From: JARRJY01 sp037388705
Lineage (GTDB): Bacteria; Pseudomonadota; Gammaproteobacteria; UBA6429; Thiohalophilaceae
Assembly: GCA_037388705.1 (NCBI GenBank)
Contig: JARRJY010000051.1
Location: 1-13,511 of the forward strand
DNA length: 13,511 bases
Direction of reading: 5' to 3'
Numbering within the stretch: the first letter of the stretch is position 1; each line of letters opens with the position of its first letter. A model generated the notes under the pieces. That model made no database searches, was not told the DNA's origin, and was given only the letters and a program-made list of their open reading frames with translations. A program made the position numbers and the translations under genes. Shown here one piece after another: positions 7,701-13,509 of this stretch.

Positions 7701-8027
7701 GTTTTGCTTTAATACATAGTCGTTAGCACCAGCATGTAAAGCCTCAACAATGAGAGTTTCGTCAAGGATATCTGACAAGATAATAACAGGGATGATTAAA
7801 TTTAAATTACGGACGATAGATAAGGCTTCGAAGCCATCAATGTTGTCCAGACCCCAGTCAATAAAAACAAAATCATAGTTTTCTTGTGACAGGCCTGATT
7901 CAAAATCAACGCGATTTGTGACACGGTGAAGATCAATGCTAATGCCTTCATCTTTTAGAAGGTCTTTTACGGTTTTGGTAATCCCGGCGTCATCTTCCAG
8001 GAAAAGAACTTGTATCGACTCAGTCAT
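4761..8027 (-). CDS. Soluble hybrid sensor histidine kinase: REC-PAS-PAS-PAS-GAF-HisKA-HATPase-REC
   Basis: The product has 1088 residues from ATG at 8027. The frame extends 28 codons further to 8111, but those encode an aromatic-rich stretch unlike a domain; neither start has a clear Shine-Dalgarno. Domains (numbering from 8027): receiver about 5-124 with acidic pair Asp12/13, phospho-Asp57 and Lys107; a coiled-coil linker about 125-162; PAS1 about 163-275, close to FixL, with His216 and Arg236; PAS2 about 290-404 and PAS3 about 416-532, both of the PAS_3 type with HPDD motifs; GAF about 540-695 (GEGQGACGTAAF); HisKA with SHELRTP, His726; ATPase with N-box Asn841/845, DTGSGI and GTGIGL; C-terminal receiver with Asp1020 and Lys1072. 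All catalytic residues are present. There is no transmembrane segment, so it senses cytoplasmic signals. No output DNA-binding domain or HPt is encoded nearby, so the partner is unknown. The gene is AT-richer than its neighbours and sits convergent to mnmG, inside the normally contiguous mnmG-rsmG block. Confidence 0.9.
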   Translation of the reverse strand: MTESIQVLFLEDDAGITKTVKDLLKDEGISIDLHRVTNRVDFESGLSQENYDFVFIDWGLDNIDGFEALSIVRNLNLIIPVIILSDILDETLIVEALHAGANDYVLKQNLSRLGSVVSNALYIVNKYQQQKEIETLLYKKQKLRKQFKQSTRELENANSYIHSVVNNLVDGIISIDTKGKIKNINMATTKIFGYNEDELLGQNINILMPDPYHSEHDRYLENYLNTGNQKIINTERQVLGKRKNGEVFPLELSVIETKTHGVHYFTGLIRDISERVALQTELKNNQARFERGQEFANIGTWDWDIQSDNLYWSDRIAALFGYPKGELKTTYENFIQAVHPDDQQRVIEAVNACIEKGTEYDIEHRCVWPDGAIHWLHEKGDVVRGDDGTPLNMLGVVQDITDRKLTEEALAENTTLLKEAQHIGRIGNWSTNTITGEIKWSDETYIILGYQPNEFTPSFERFFAVVHPDDVDKIKHSEKEAFDHNKPSSIDYRIVLPGGKIRWVHGETHRTCDDNNNTIKLSGTLQDISERKFNEQKLTLTNYILEQIASGDNIEHILDNVITGTEKLLDNAICAISMLSDDNKLYNRAHNRLPDFFNQAVDNLEIGEGQGACGTAAFRNNRVIVEDIFSHPYCKNFTEVAKQADLAACWSQPIRSLTNRPFGIFSVYHKKSRSPDFTELDIIYTASHLISIALLREQNESSLKKARDEAIKASQAKSEFLSHMSHELRTPLNAIIGFSQLLELEENLAPDQVETVQEIYAAGKHLLDLINDILDLSLIETGNIEIELQEVAICSMIDECINLMDNLSKKKNISLIKEYLCSLENIKIHADPKRLKQSILNLISNAIKYNQNGGKVIISCIDNGKDSVQLNIQDTGSGISNKNLMNLFTPFDRLDAEGSEIEGTGIGLVITKELVELMGGSIHVKSEVGIGSTFSLTFNTVHSDRSLRDNIDQQSSQNQNMNTLSVEPKTIVYIEDNPVNLKVVTKAIARLPGIKLLSAMEPEEGIKLINEQNPDLILLDINLPIMNGFEVFKILKENPDTAEIPVVALSASAMASDMEKASQAGFNDYVTKPINMAIFYDMLDRHLN

Positions 8028-8225
8028 TAGGGGGTGTATAGTTGAGTAAAATAGTAAATCATCATAAAACGTATAGAGGTGATAAGTATAACGGCAAAAC
8101 GTCGGTAACATTTAGTAGACATGTACTAATCTTGACCCTGGTTAGCAGGGAACTTCGTGGATTTTTTATCATCAGATAACATGCATCTCAGGAATACATA
8201 ACAACAAAGCACAGGAGAAAATCAC
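8028..8225. promoter_or_regulatory. Divergent intergenic region between kinase and DUF302 genes with several dyads
   Basis: This 198-bp stretch must hold promoters for both genes, though no convincing -35/-10 pair was found for either. It contains three dyads: TTAGTA-N6-TACTAA (8112-8129), CCCTG-N5-CAGGG (8136-8150) and TTATC-N4-GATAA (8166-8179). The first and third have centres 52 bp apart, about five helical turns. The region is a plausible site for a regulator controlling both genes; the regulator is not identified. Confidence 0.4.
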
Positions 8226-8678
8226 ATGCGTAATCTACTCATTATAGCCCTTCTGGTCATTAGCCCAATTACTGTAATGGCTTCAGAGGATGGACTAATT
8301 ACCAAAAAAAGTAACCACAGTGTAAAGGTTACCCTGGATCGCCTGGAAAATATTTTAAAGAAAAAAGGCATTACCATTGCGATGCGATGGAGTCATGACG
8401 AAGGAGGCAAAAAAGCCGGTATTCCATTAAGGCCCACTGAACTTCTGGTATTTGGTAATCCCAAGATGGGTACCCACTTCTTTACCAGCAACCAGACTGC
8501 CGGTATCGATTTACCCATGAAGGCTTTAGCTTGGCAAGATAAAGATGGCCAGGTCTGGTTAACTTATAACGATCCTTCCTATATTGCAGCTCGACATAAC
8601 ATTCATAACCGCGCTGAAATCGTCAAGAAAATGACGGGCGCATTAAATAACATGACCAATGCGGCGATCGCTAGGTAA
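8226..8678 (+). CDS. Exported DUF302 family protein
   Basis: The 150-residue protein has a clear signal peptide (RNLLIIALLVISPITVMA, likely cleavage after Ala19), so the mature form should be periplasmic. The mature part follows the DUF302 pattern: VKVTLDRLENILKKKGITI (34-52), then an acidic or charged turn, RPTELLVFGNPKMGTHF, IDLPMKALAWQDKDGQVWLTYNDPSYIA and a C-terminal amphipathic helix. DUF302 is a small alpha/beta domain of unknown biochemical function that occurs alone or duplicated. AGGAG at 8213-8217, 8 nt before the ATG, supports the start strongly. It is divergent from the hybrid kinase and is followed by a hairpin. Co-regulation with the kinase is suggested only by the shared intergenic region. 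Confidence 0.82.
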   Translation: MRNLLIIALLVISPITVMASEDGLITKKSNHSVKVTLDRLENILKKKGITIAMRWSHDEGGKKAGIPLRPTELLVFGNPKMGTHFFTSNQTAGIDLPMKALAWQDKDGQVWLTYNDPSYIAARHNIHNRAEIVKKMTGALNNMTNAAIAR

Positions 8679-8690
8679 CCATGTTCATTG

Positions 8691-8716
8691 TCACATCGGG
8701 CCCTGGTTCGATGTGA
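8691..8716 (+). terminator. Hairpin downstream of the DUF302 gene, probable terminator
   Basis: TCACATCG (8691-8698) pairs perfectly with CGATGTGA (8709-8716) around a 10-nt loop that itself contains GGCC. It begins 12 nt past the DUF302 stop. The following bases (TGATTTATG) are only mildly T-rich, so termination strength is uncertain. It would isolate rsmG from the DUF302 transcript. Confidence 0.55.
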
Positions 8717-8750
8717 TGATTTATGAAAATCGAACTTACCTTTCGTGCTC

Positions 8751-8756
8751 TATACT
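8751..8756 (+). promoter_or_regulatory. Possible -10 element for the rsmG-parAB transcript
   Basis: TATACT matches the sigma70 -10 consensus at 5 of 6 bases and lies 70 nt before the chosen rsmG start, after the hairpin. No good -35 is present at the proper distance (AATCGA at 17 bp), so a weak or activator-dependent promoter would have to be assumed. Because mnmG no longer reads into rsmG, some promoter is expected here. Confidence 0.3.
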
Positions 8757-8825
8757 GGCTTGCAAAGGGCGATATGTCACCCGTTAACGTCACTACTTCC
8801 ATGCGTAATGTGCCATACTCCGCGT

Positions 8826-9458
8826 ATGAGTATGGAGCTATCAACGAGACTTCAGCAGGGCCTGAATGAACTGGAATTTGATATTGATGGCAAAGTTCAG
8901 GGCAAGCTGCTGGATTTTGTTGGATTGCTACACAAGTGGAACCGAACTTACAACCTGACAGCGGTACGCAAACCAGAGTTGATGATAGCGCGCCACCTGT
9001 TGGATAGCCTGGTGATTAATCCTTATCTGCAAGCAGGTAGAATTCTCGATGTGGGAACCGGTGCCGGGCTACCTGGCATTCCGCTGGCGTTGGTACGCCC
9101 TAATGATGAGTTTTTCCTGCTAGACAGTAACAGCAAAAAGACGCGCTTTATCACCCAGGTGGTTTCAGAGCTCGAGATTCGTAATGTGACTGTGGTAAAG
9201 TCACGGGTAGAAGAATTTCAGCCGGGACAGTTATTCAATACCATCATGTCACGGGCATTCTCCACTCTGGCAAATATGGTCACGGGGACAAGGCATCTAC
9301 TTGATCCTAAAGGAGTTTTGCTCGCTATGAAAGGCGTTTACCCGGTCGCCGAGGTGGGTGATCTGCCAGAAAGCGTGGAATTGTCCCAGAGCATAGAATT
9401 AAAAGTTCCTGGCTTGGATGCAGAAAGACACTTGCTCATAATCCGGCCGGTATCATAA
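8826..9458 (+). CDS. rsmG: 16S rRNA (guanine527-N7)-methyltransferase RsmG (GidB)
   Basis: RsmG uses S-adenosylmethionine to methylate G527 in the 530 loop of 16S rRNA. The frame is open from 8745, but the first 27 codons do not resemble the family. ATG at 8826 (210 residues) or the ATG two codons later at 8832 fits the usual N-terminus; neither has a strong Shine-Dalgarno. Conserved blocks are LLHKWNRTYNLTAVR (34-48), RHLLDSL (56-62), the SAM-binding ILDVGTGAGLPGIPLALVRP (73-92), FFLLDSNSKKTRF (96-108), SRVEEF (126-131), SRAF (142-145) and the C-terminal LKVPGLDAERHLLII. Length matches the family (about 205-215). It leads a co-directional run with parA starting 47 nt further on. Confidence 0.95.
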   Translation: MSMELSTRLQQGLNELEFDIDGKVQGKLLDFVGLLHKWNRTYNLTAVRKPELMIARHLLDSLVINPYLQAGRILDVGTGAGLPGIPLALVRPNDEFFLLDSNSKKTRFITQVVSELEIRNVTVVKSRVEEFQPGQLFNTIMSRAFSTLANMVTGTRHLLDPKGVLLAMKGVYPVAEVGDLPESVELSQSIELKVPGLDAERHLLIIRPVS

Positions 9459-9468
9459 AGTAGGACTA

Positions 9469-9490
9469 CTGGCTGACGGGTCAGGACCAG
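9469..9490 (+). promoter_or_regulatory. Stem-loop immediately before the parA ribosome binding site
   Basis: CTGG-CTGA (9469-9476), tetraloop CGGG (9477-9480), TCAG (9481-9484), a GA bulge, and CCAG (9487-9490) form an 8-bp interrupted stem. Its last base adjoins the parA Shine-Dalgarno GGGAGAG (9491-9497), which is 8 nt from the ATG. It could tune parA translation or mark an RNA processing point between rsmG and parA; neither is shown. Confidence 0.35.
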
Positions 9491-9505
9491 GGGAGAGAAA
9501 AGGAT

Positions 9506-10294
9506 ATGGGAAAAATTATCGCAGTCGCAAACCAGAAAGGTGGCGTGGGCAAAACCACTACTTGCATTAATCTGGCTGCATCATTGGCAGCAACTCACAG
9601 GAAGGTATTGCTGGTAGATCTTGATCCCCAGGGTAACGCTACCATGGGTAGCGGCATTAACAAGAATGAAATGGAGCAAAATACCTGTGATTTGCTTCTA
9701 AATGAAGCAAACGTAACAGATATTTTAAAAACGCCTGAAAATGTCGGTTTCGATGTATTACCAGGCAATAGTGATCTAACCGCTGCTGAAGTCGCATTGA
9801 TGGGGGCAGACGACCGTGAGCGCCGTTTGCGCAACGCCCTGTCAGGTATCAGGGATAACTATGACTATATATTAGTAGATTGCCCCCCATCCCTGAACAT
9901 GTTGACGCTAAATGCCCTGGTGGCAGCCAATTCAGTCATGATCCCCATGCAGTGCGAATACTACGCGCTTGAAGGACTATCAGCCTTATTAGAAACCGTG
10001 GAAGGCATCCGCAGCACGGTGAACCCGGAATTACAGGTGGAAGGATTACTGCGCACCATGTTTGACCCGCGGAATAACCTGGCCAACGATGTATCCGGGC
10101 AATTGATCGTGCATTTCCCGAAAAAAGTCTATCGTACTGTGATTCCACGTAATGTTCGTCTGGCAGAAGCTCCCAGTCATGGTATGCCAGTAATTAATTA
10201 CGACAAATCATCACGAGGTGCCCTGGCTTACCTGGCTTTGGCCGGTGAAATTCTGCGCAATGATGAAAATCTGGCATCTGTTGGTCATCCCTGA
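9506..10294 (+). CDS. parA: Chromosome-partitioning ATPase ParA (Soj)
   Basis: ParA is the Walker-type ATPase that binds the nucleoid non-specifically when ATP-bound and is cycled by ParB to move newly replicated origins. At 262 residues it is the short chromosomal Soj-type, lacking the N-terminal HTH of plasmid P1-type ParA. The deviant Walker A motif KGGVGKTT (11-18) carries the signature Lys11. A-prime is VDLDPQGNAT (37-46, Asp40), and Walker B is ILVDCPPSL, about 122-130. The YYALEGLSALLETVE block and the C-terminal DNA-contact region around VIPRNVRLAEAPSHG are typical. GGGAGAG 8 nt upstream supports the start. It follows rsmG by 47 nt and precedes parB by 21 nt, the standard arrangement. 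Confidence 0.96.
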   Translation: MGKIIAVANQKGGVGKTTTCINLAASLAATHRKVLLVDLDPQGNATMGSGINKNEMEQNTCDLLLNEANVTDILKTPENVGFDVLPGNSDLTAAEVALMGADDRERRLRNALSGIRDNYDYILVDCPPSLNMLTLNALVAANSVMIPMQCEYYALEGLSALLETVEGIRSTVNPELQVEGLLRTMFDPRNNLANDVSGQLIVHFPKKVYRTVIPRNVRLAEAPSHGMPVINYDKSSRGALAYLALAGEILRNDENLASVGHP

Positions 10295-10315
10295 GTAGCA
10301 AGGTAAAAGAAATCC

Positions 10316-11206
10316 ATGGTTAAAAGAAGAGGTTTAAACCGCGGGCTGGACTCGTTACTTGGTGGTAGTGCAAAAAGCCTGCAGGAAGATACCGCTGAGG
10401 CAGTATCGATAGATCAGGCCAAAACGGATAACTCCCTGCAAAATCTGGCCATCGATCGTATCGAGCGTGGTCGCTATCAGCCACGTAGTGATTTCAACGC
10501 CGAGGCGCTACAGGAACTGGCAGATTCCATCAAGGCCCAGGGCGTGGTGCAGCCTGTAGTGGTGCGCCCACTAAGTAGCCGTCCGGGCCACTATGAACTG
10601 ATCGCTGGTGAGCGTCGCTGGCGCGCGGCGCAACTGGCCGAACTGCATGAAATTCCGGCCGTCATTCGCGATGTGACAGATCAACAGGCCATGGCCATGG
10701 GCCTGATAGAGAATATCCAGCGCCAGGAACTCAATCCCATTGAAGAGGCGGTCGCATTAAAACGCCTGATTGATGAATTTGCCCTTACCCAACAGGAAGC
10801 AGCCGAAGCCGTTGGCCGCTCACGTGCCTCGGTGGCCAACTTGTTGCGCTTGTTGACACTGGAACCTGAAGTGAGGACCTTGCTGGAAGAAAACAAGTTG
10901 GAAATGGGTCATGCCCGTGCCCTGCTCGGTTTACTGGGAGCAGCCCAACGCGATGCGGCACATAAGGTAGTTGCCAGGGGGTTATCAGTATGTGAAACAG
11001 AGTCCCTGGTGCGCAAGGCGTCGGAGCCGGCCAAACCCAAGGTCTCCCACAAACTGGATCCTGATACCAGGAAATTACAGGATGACCTGTCAGAAAAACT
11101 GGGAGCCAAGGTGCAATTTCAGCATTCGGCTACTGGCAAAGGAAAAATGGTGATTCAATACAATAGCCTTGATGAACTTGAAGGTATCCTGAATCATATT
11201 AGTTAA
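10316..11206 (+). CDS. parB: Chromosome-partitioning protein ParB (Spo0J), CTP-dependent clamp
   Basis: ParB loads at parS sites, hydrolyses CTP to slide along DNA as a clamp and stimulates ParA. The 296-residue product has the N-terminal ParA-interaction segment (KRRGLNRGLDSLLG, 3-16) and the ParB/Srx domain (about 43-140). In that domain the CTP-binding motif GERRWRAA is at 98-105 and ENIQRQ at 132-137. A helix-turn-helix follows at about 158-180 (LTQQEAAEAVGRSRASVANLLRLL), then a linker from about 215, and a C-terminal dimerisation domain ending in LDELEGILNHIS. Length and domain order are ordinary. It is 21 nt after parA. I saw no convincing parS (TGTTTCACGTGAAACA) in the window. Confidence 0.96.
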   Translation: MVKRRGLNRGLDSLLGGSAKSLQEDTAEAVSIDQAKTDNSLQNLAIDRIERGRYQPRSDFNAEALQELADSIKAQGVVQPVVVRPLSSRPGHYELIAGERRWRAAQLAELHEIPAVIRDVTDQQAMAMGLIENIQRQELNPIEEAVALKRLIDEFALTQQEAAEAVGRSRASVANLLRLLTLEPEVRTLLEENKLEMGHARALLGLLGAAQRDAAHKVVARGLSVCETESLVRKASEPAKPKVSHKLDPDTRKLQDDLSEKLGAKVQFQHSATGKGKMVIQYNSLDELEGILNHIS

Positions 11207-11294
11207 TTCTAATGTTCTGATGTTGCTGTGTTTTTCTCAAATAGAGCCCTAATAACACACTAAATTACTCCAAAAAGCCCTTTTAAAGCTGTCA
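11207..11294. other. Intergenic region after parB, no gene or clear terminator
   Basis: AT-rich spacer between the parB stop and the atp promoter. I found no GC-rich hairpin with a T tract, so parAB transcripts may run on into the atp operon or end by a Rho-dependent route. Confidence 0.4.
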
Positions 11295-11323
11295 TTGACC
11301 CTTTGCTGGGGAAACATTATACT
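11295..11323 (+). promoter_or_regulatory. Strong sigma70 promoter of the ATP synthase operon
   Basis: TTGACC (11295-11300, 5 of 6) and TATACT (11318-11323, 5 of 6) are separated by exactly 17 bp. Transcription should begin near 11330, about 40 nt before atpI. The bases just after the -10 are GCGCGCGCC, a GC-rich discriminator of the type associated with negative control by ppGpp and DksA. This is the best sigma70 match I found in the window. Confidence 0.72.
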
Positions 11324-11370
11324 GCGCGCGCCTGATACCAAGCGCTAATCGCAGGTTATCCATCACAGCG

Positions 11371-11772
11371 ATGAATTTTGCAGACAAAGCATTCCGAAGC
11401 ACATGGCGCAGGCTAATCCTGATACAGGGTGTGCTGCTGATATTAGCCGCAGTGGTTTCTCTCCTGCTAAAGGGTTACGAGCTGAATTTTTTAGGCGCGC
11501 TGATTTACGGCGGCGCCGTAAGTATCGCCAGCACCTTAATCAATGTTTGGCGCATACGCATTGCCACGGAAATGGCCGCAGATAACGCTGCGTTAAGTAT
11601 GGTTGCACTATATAAAGGTCTCATGCTGAGAATGGTTGTAGTTATGGCCCTGTTGGCAATCGGTTTCTATTTAAAACTACAACCCGCCGCGTTAATCATC
11701 GGTTTTGTGGTGGCACACATTGGTTATTTGTTTGCACGTCCCGTTGGTACCGCCAAACGACGTGTAGGCTAA
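11371..11772 (+). CDS. atpI: ATP synthase accessory protein I
   Basis: AtpI is a small inner-membrane protein that assists assembly of the c-ring and is not part of the finished enzyme. The 133-residue sequence has four membrane segments at about 15-33, 39-60, 84-101 and 104-122, separated by short basic loops, with a positive C-terminus (AKRRVG). This is the proteobacterial AtpI form. It is first in the operon, right after the promoter, and atpB follows 34 nt later. No clear Shine-Dalgarno precedes the ATG, which suits a protein made in low amounts. Confidence 0.88.
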   Translation: MNFADKAFRSTWRRLILIQGVLLILAAVVSLLLKGYELNFLGALIYGGAVSIASTLINVWRIRIATEMAADNAALSMVALYKGLMLRMVVVMALLAIGFYLKLQPAALIIGFVVAHIGYLFARPVGTAKRRVG

Positions 11773-11806
11773 AAAGTTTCTTAAAAATTTTTGGGTTTAT
11801 GTACAA

Positions 11807-12691
11807 ATGGCAAGCGAAGCACTAACGTCTACCGGCTATATTAAACATCACCTTCAAAACTGGACATACGGTCAACATCCTGATGGCACATGGGGCTTTG
11901 CCCACTCGGCTGCTGAAGCCAAGGCAATGGGTTTCTGGGCTATCCATGTTGATACCATGTTGTGGTCTATCGTTTTAGGTGTGATCTTTTTATTTTTCTT
12001 CCGTAAGGCAGCCAAGTCCGCGACAGCTGATACACCTGGTGGCCTGCAAAACTTTGTGGAATGGATTTGTGAATTCATTGATGACAGTGTACGAGGCTCT
12101 TTCAACGGTAGAAACCCGTTAGTTGCTCCACTCGCTTTAACCATTTTTGTCTGGATCTGGTTAATGAACTTCATGGATCTGATTCCAGTAGACTGGTTAC
12201 CTGCTTTAGCAGGTCAAATCGGTGCAGCGATGGGCATGGATCCACATCATGTTTACTTTAAAGTAGTGCCTACTACTGATCCAAACGCCACTATTGGTAT
12301 GGCCTTATCCGTATTCGTCCTTACGATTTTTTACAGTATCAAGATTAAAGGTGTGGGTGGTTTCGTGGGTGAACTGACATTACACCCTTTTGAAGCGAAA
12401 AACCCTGTCATCAAGGTATTTTTAATACCGTTTAACTTCTTCCTTGAGTTTGTATCGTTAATTGCTAAACCTATTTCATTGGCATTACGACTGTTCGGTA
12501 ACATGTATGCCGGCGAAATGATTTTCATCTTGATTGCAATAATGTTCAGTGCAGGCCTGACAATGGGTGTGCTGGGTGGTTTCCTGCAATTAGGCTGGGC
12601 TATTTTCCACATCCTGATTATCACGTTACAGGCGTTCATCTTTATGACGTTAACCATCGTGTACCTGGATATGGCGCATAGTGACCATTAA
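11807..12691 (+). CDS. atpB: F0F1 ATP synthase subunit a
   Basis: Subunit a forms the two proton half-channels next to the c-ring in the inner membrane. The 294-residue protein has the usual long N-terminal section (HHLQNWTYGQ, AEAKAMGFWAIHVDT) and about five to six membrane helices. The essential arginine is Arg228 in SLALRLFGNMYAGE (E. coli Arg210), Glu237 matches Glu219, and Gln275 in LQAFIFMTLTIVYL matches Gln252. A moderately long extramembrane stretch (about 128-160, rich in polar residues around MDPHHVYFKVVPTTDPN) lies between helices. No Shine-Dalgarno is evident before the ATG. It is followed by atpE after 67 AT-rich bases. Confidence 0.97.
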   Translation: MASEALTSTGYIKHHLQNWTYGQHPDGTWGFAHSAAEAKAMGFWAIHVDTMLWSIVLGVIFLFFFRKAAKSATADTPGGLQNFVEWICEFIDDSVRGSFNGRNPLVAPLALTIFVWIWLMNFMDLIPVDWLPALAGQIGAAMGMDPHHVYFKVVPTTDPNATIGMALSVFVLTIFYSIKIKGVGGFVGELTLHPFEAKNPVIKVFLIPFNFFLEFVSLIAKPISLALRLFGNMYAGEMIFILIAIMFSAGLTMGVLGGFLQLGWAIFHILIITLQAFIFMTLTIVYLDMAHSDH

Positions 12692-12758
12692 CAACTTTTT
12701 AATTTTTAGTTTTAACTTTATTTAATTTTTAATCTTTGAGAAATATTAGGAGAAAATA
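12692..12758 (+). promoter_or_regulatory. U-rich leader and strong ribosome binding site of atpE
   Basis: The atpB-atpE gap is almost wholly A and T with repeated T4-T6 runs. It includes TTTTAACTT (12710-12718), which resembles the U-rich UUUUAACU part of the E. coli atpE translational enhancer. AGGAGA (12748-12753) lies 5 nt before the ATG and is the strongest Shine-Dalgarno in the operon. Together these suit high translation of subunit c relative to a and b. The enhancer role is inferred by analogy. Confidence 0.5.
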
Positions 12759-12992
12759 ATGGAACAAGCATTGCTTTACATTGCTGGTGCATTAATGATG
12801 GGTCTGGGTGCGCTTGGCGCAGCTGTGGGCATCGGTGTCCTCGGTGGTCGCTTCCTTGAAGGTGCAGCACGTCAACCTGAATTAATTCCTATGTTACGTA
12901 CCCAGTTCTTCATTGTAATGGGCCTGGTGGATGCGGTACCAATGATTGCTGTTGGTCTTGCTATGTATGTTCTGTTCGCGGTTGCTGCGTAA
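12759..12992 (+). CDS. atpE: F0F1 ATP synthase subunit c
   Basis: Subunit c forms the rotating proteolipid ring of F0. The 77-residue protein is a two-helix hairpin: helix 1 about 4-31 with the glycine-rich MGLGALGAAVGIGVLGG, a polar loop with RQP at 38-40, and helix 2 about 48-75. The ion-binding carboxylate is Asp58 in GLVDAVPMIAVGLA (E. coli Asp61). The residues around it lack the glutamine/glutamate/serine set of sodium-binding c subunits, so a proton-driven enzyme is expected. Confidence 0.97.
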   Translation: MEQALLYIAGALMMGLGALGAAVGIGVLGGRFLEGAARQPELIPMLRTQFFIVMGLVDAVPMIAVGLAMYVLFAVAA

Positions 12993-13038
12993 TTATTACA
13001 GAACGTTACTTCACTAAACGCAACATAAAGGTTCGACT

Positions 13039-13509
13039 ATGAACATTAACTTAACTCTCATCGGCCAGTCGATCACATTCATCGTGTTCGTGTGGTTCTG
13101 CATGAAGTTCGTCTGGCCGCCAGTGATGGCCGCGTTAAACGAACGTAAGCAGAAAATTGCTGATGGTCTCGCTTCAGCCGAAAAAGGCAAGCACGACGAA
13201 GAGTTGGCCAAAGAACGTGCCGCTGAAGTCCTGAAAGAAGCGAAAGCCAAAGCTCAGGAAATTATCAACGGCGCAGAAAAACGTGCCAACCAGATTGTTG
13301 AAGAGGCTAAAGATGCAGCTCGCACTGAAGGCGAACGTCTGTTGACAGCGGCTAATGCCGAAATTGAACAGGAAGTTAATCGTGCACGCGAAAACCTGCG
13401 CGGCGAAGTAGTGTCACTGGCAGTCGCTGGTGCCGGCCGTGTACTGAAGCGTGAGATTGACGAGAAAGCCAACGAAGATCTGCTTAAGGATCTGGTAGCA
13501 CAACTGTAA
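13039..13509 (+). CDS. atpF: F0F1 ATP synthase subunit b
   Basis: Subunit b is the peripheral stalk that holds F1 against rotation. The 156-residue protein has one N-terminal membrane helix (about 5-27, LTLIGQSITFIVFVWFCMKFVW). After WPPVMAALNERKQKIADGL follows a long, highly charged, alanine-rich coiled coil (about 35-125) and a short C-terminal delta-binding part. Length equals the E. coli protein. AAAGG (13027-13031) lies 7 nt before the ATG. The gene is complete, and its stop is two bases from the right edge; atpH is expected next. Confidence 0.97.
   Translation: MNINLTLIGQSITFIVFVWFCMKFVWPPVMAALNERKQKIADGLASAEKGKHDEELAKERAAEVLKEAKAKAQEIINGAEKRANQIVEEAKDAARTEGERLLTAANAEIEQEVNRARENLRGEVVSLAVAGAGRVLKREIDEKANEDLLKDLVAQL

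Noticed and set aside
8028..8111. 28-codon N-terminal extension of the hybrid kinase
   Set aside because: Aromatic-rich sequence unlike the start of a receiver domain; the receiver begins naturally at the ATG at 8027.
8745..8825. N-terminal extension of rsmG
   Set aside because: It overlaps a -10-like element and has no similarity to RsmG N-termini.
10983..11000. parS-like half site (TATGTGAAACA) inside parB
   Set aside because: Only one half agrees with the parS palindrome; about 9 of 16 bases match, so likely chance.
11356..11364. DnaA-box-like TTATCCATC before atpI
   Set aside because: Two mismatches to TTATCCACA and no cluster of further boxes or AT-rich unwinding element, so it does not support an origin here.
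11872..12174. Antisense open frame within atpB (100 codons)
   Set aside because: A shadow of the atpB reading frame; the sense frame encodes an unmistakable subunit a.
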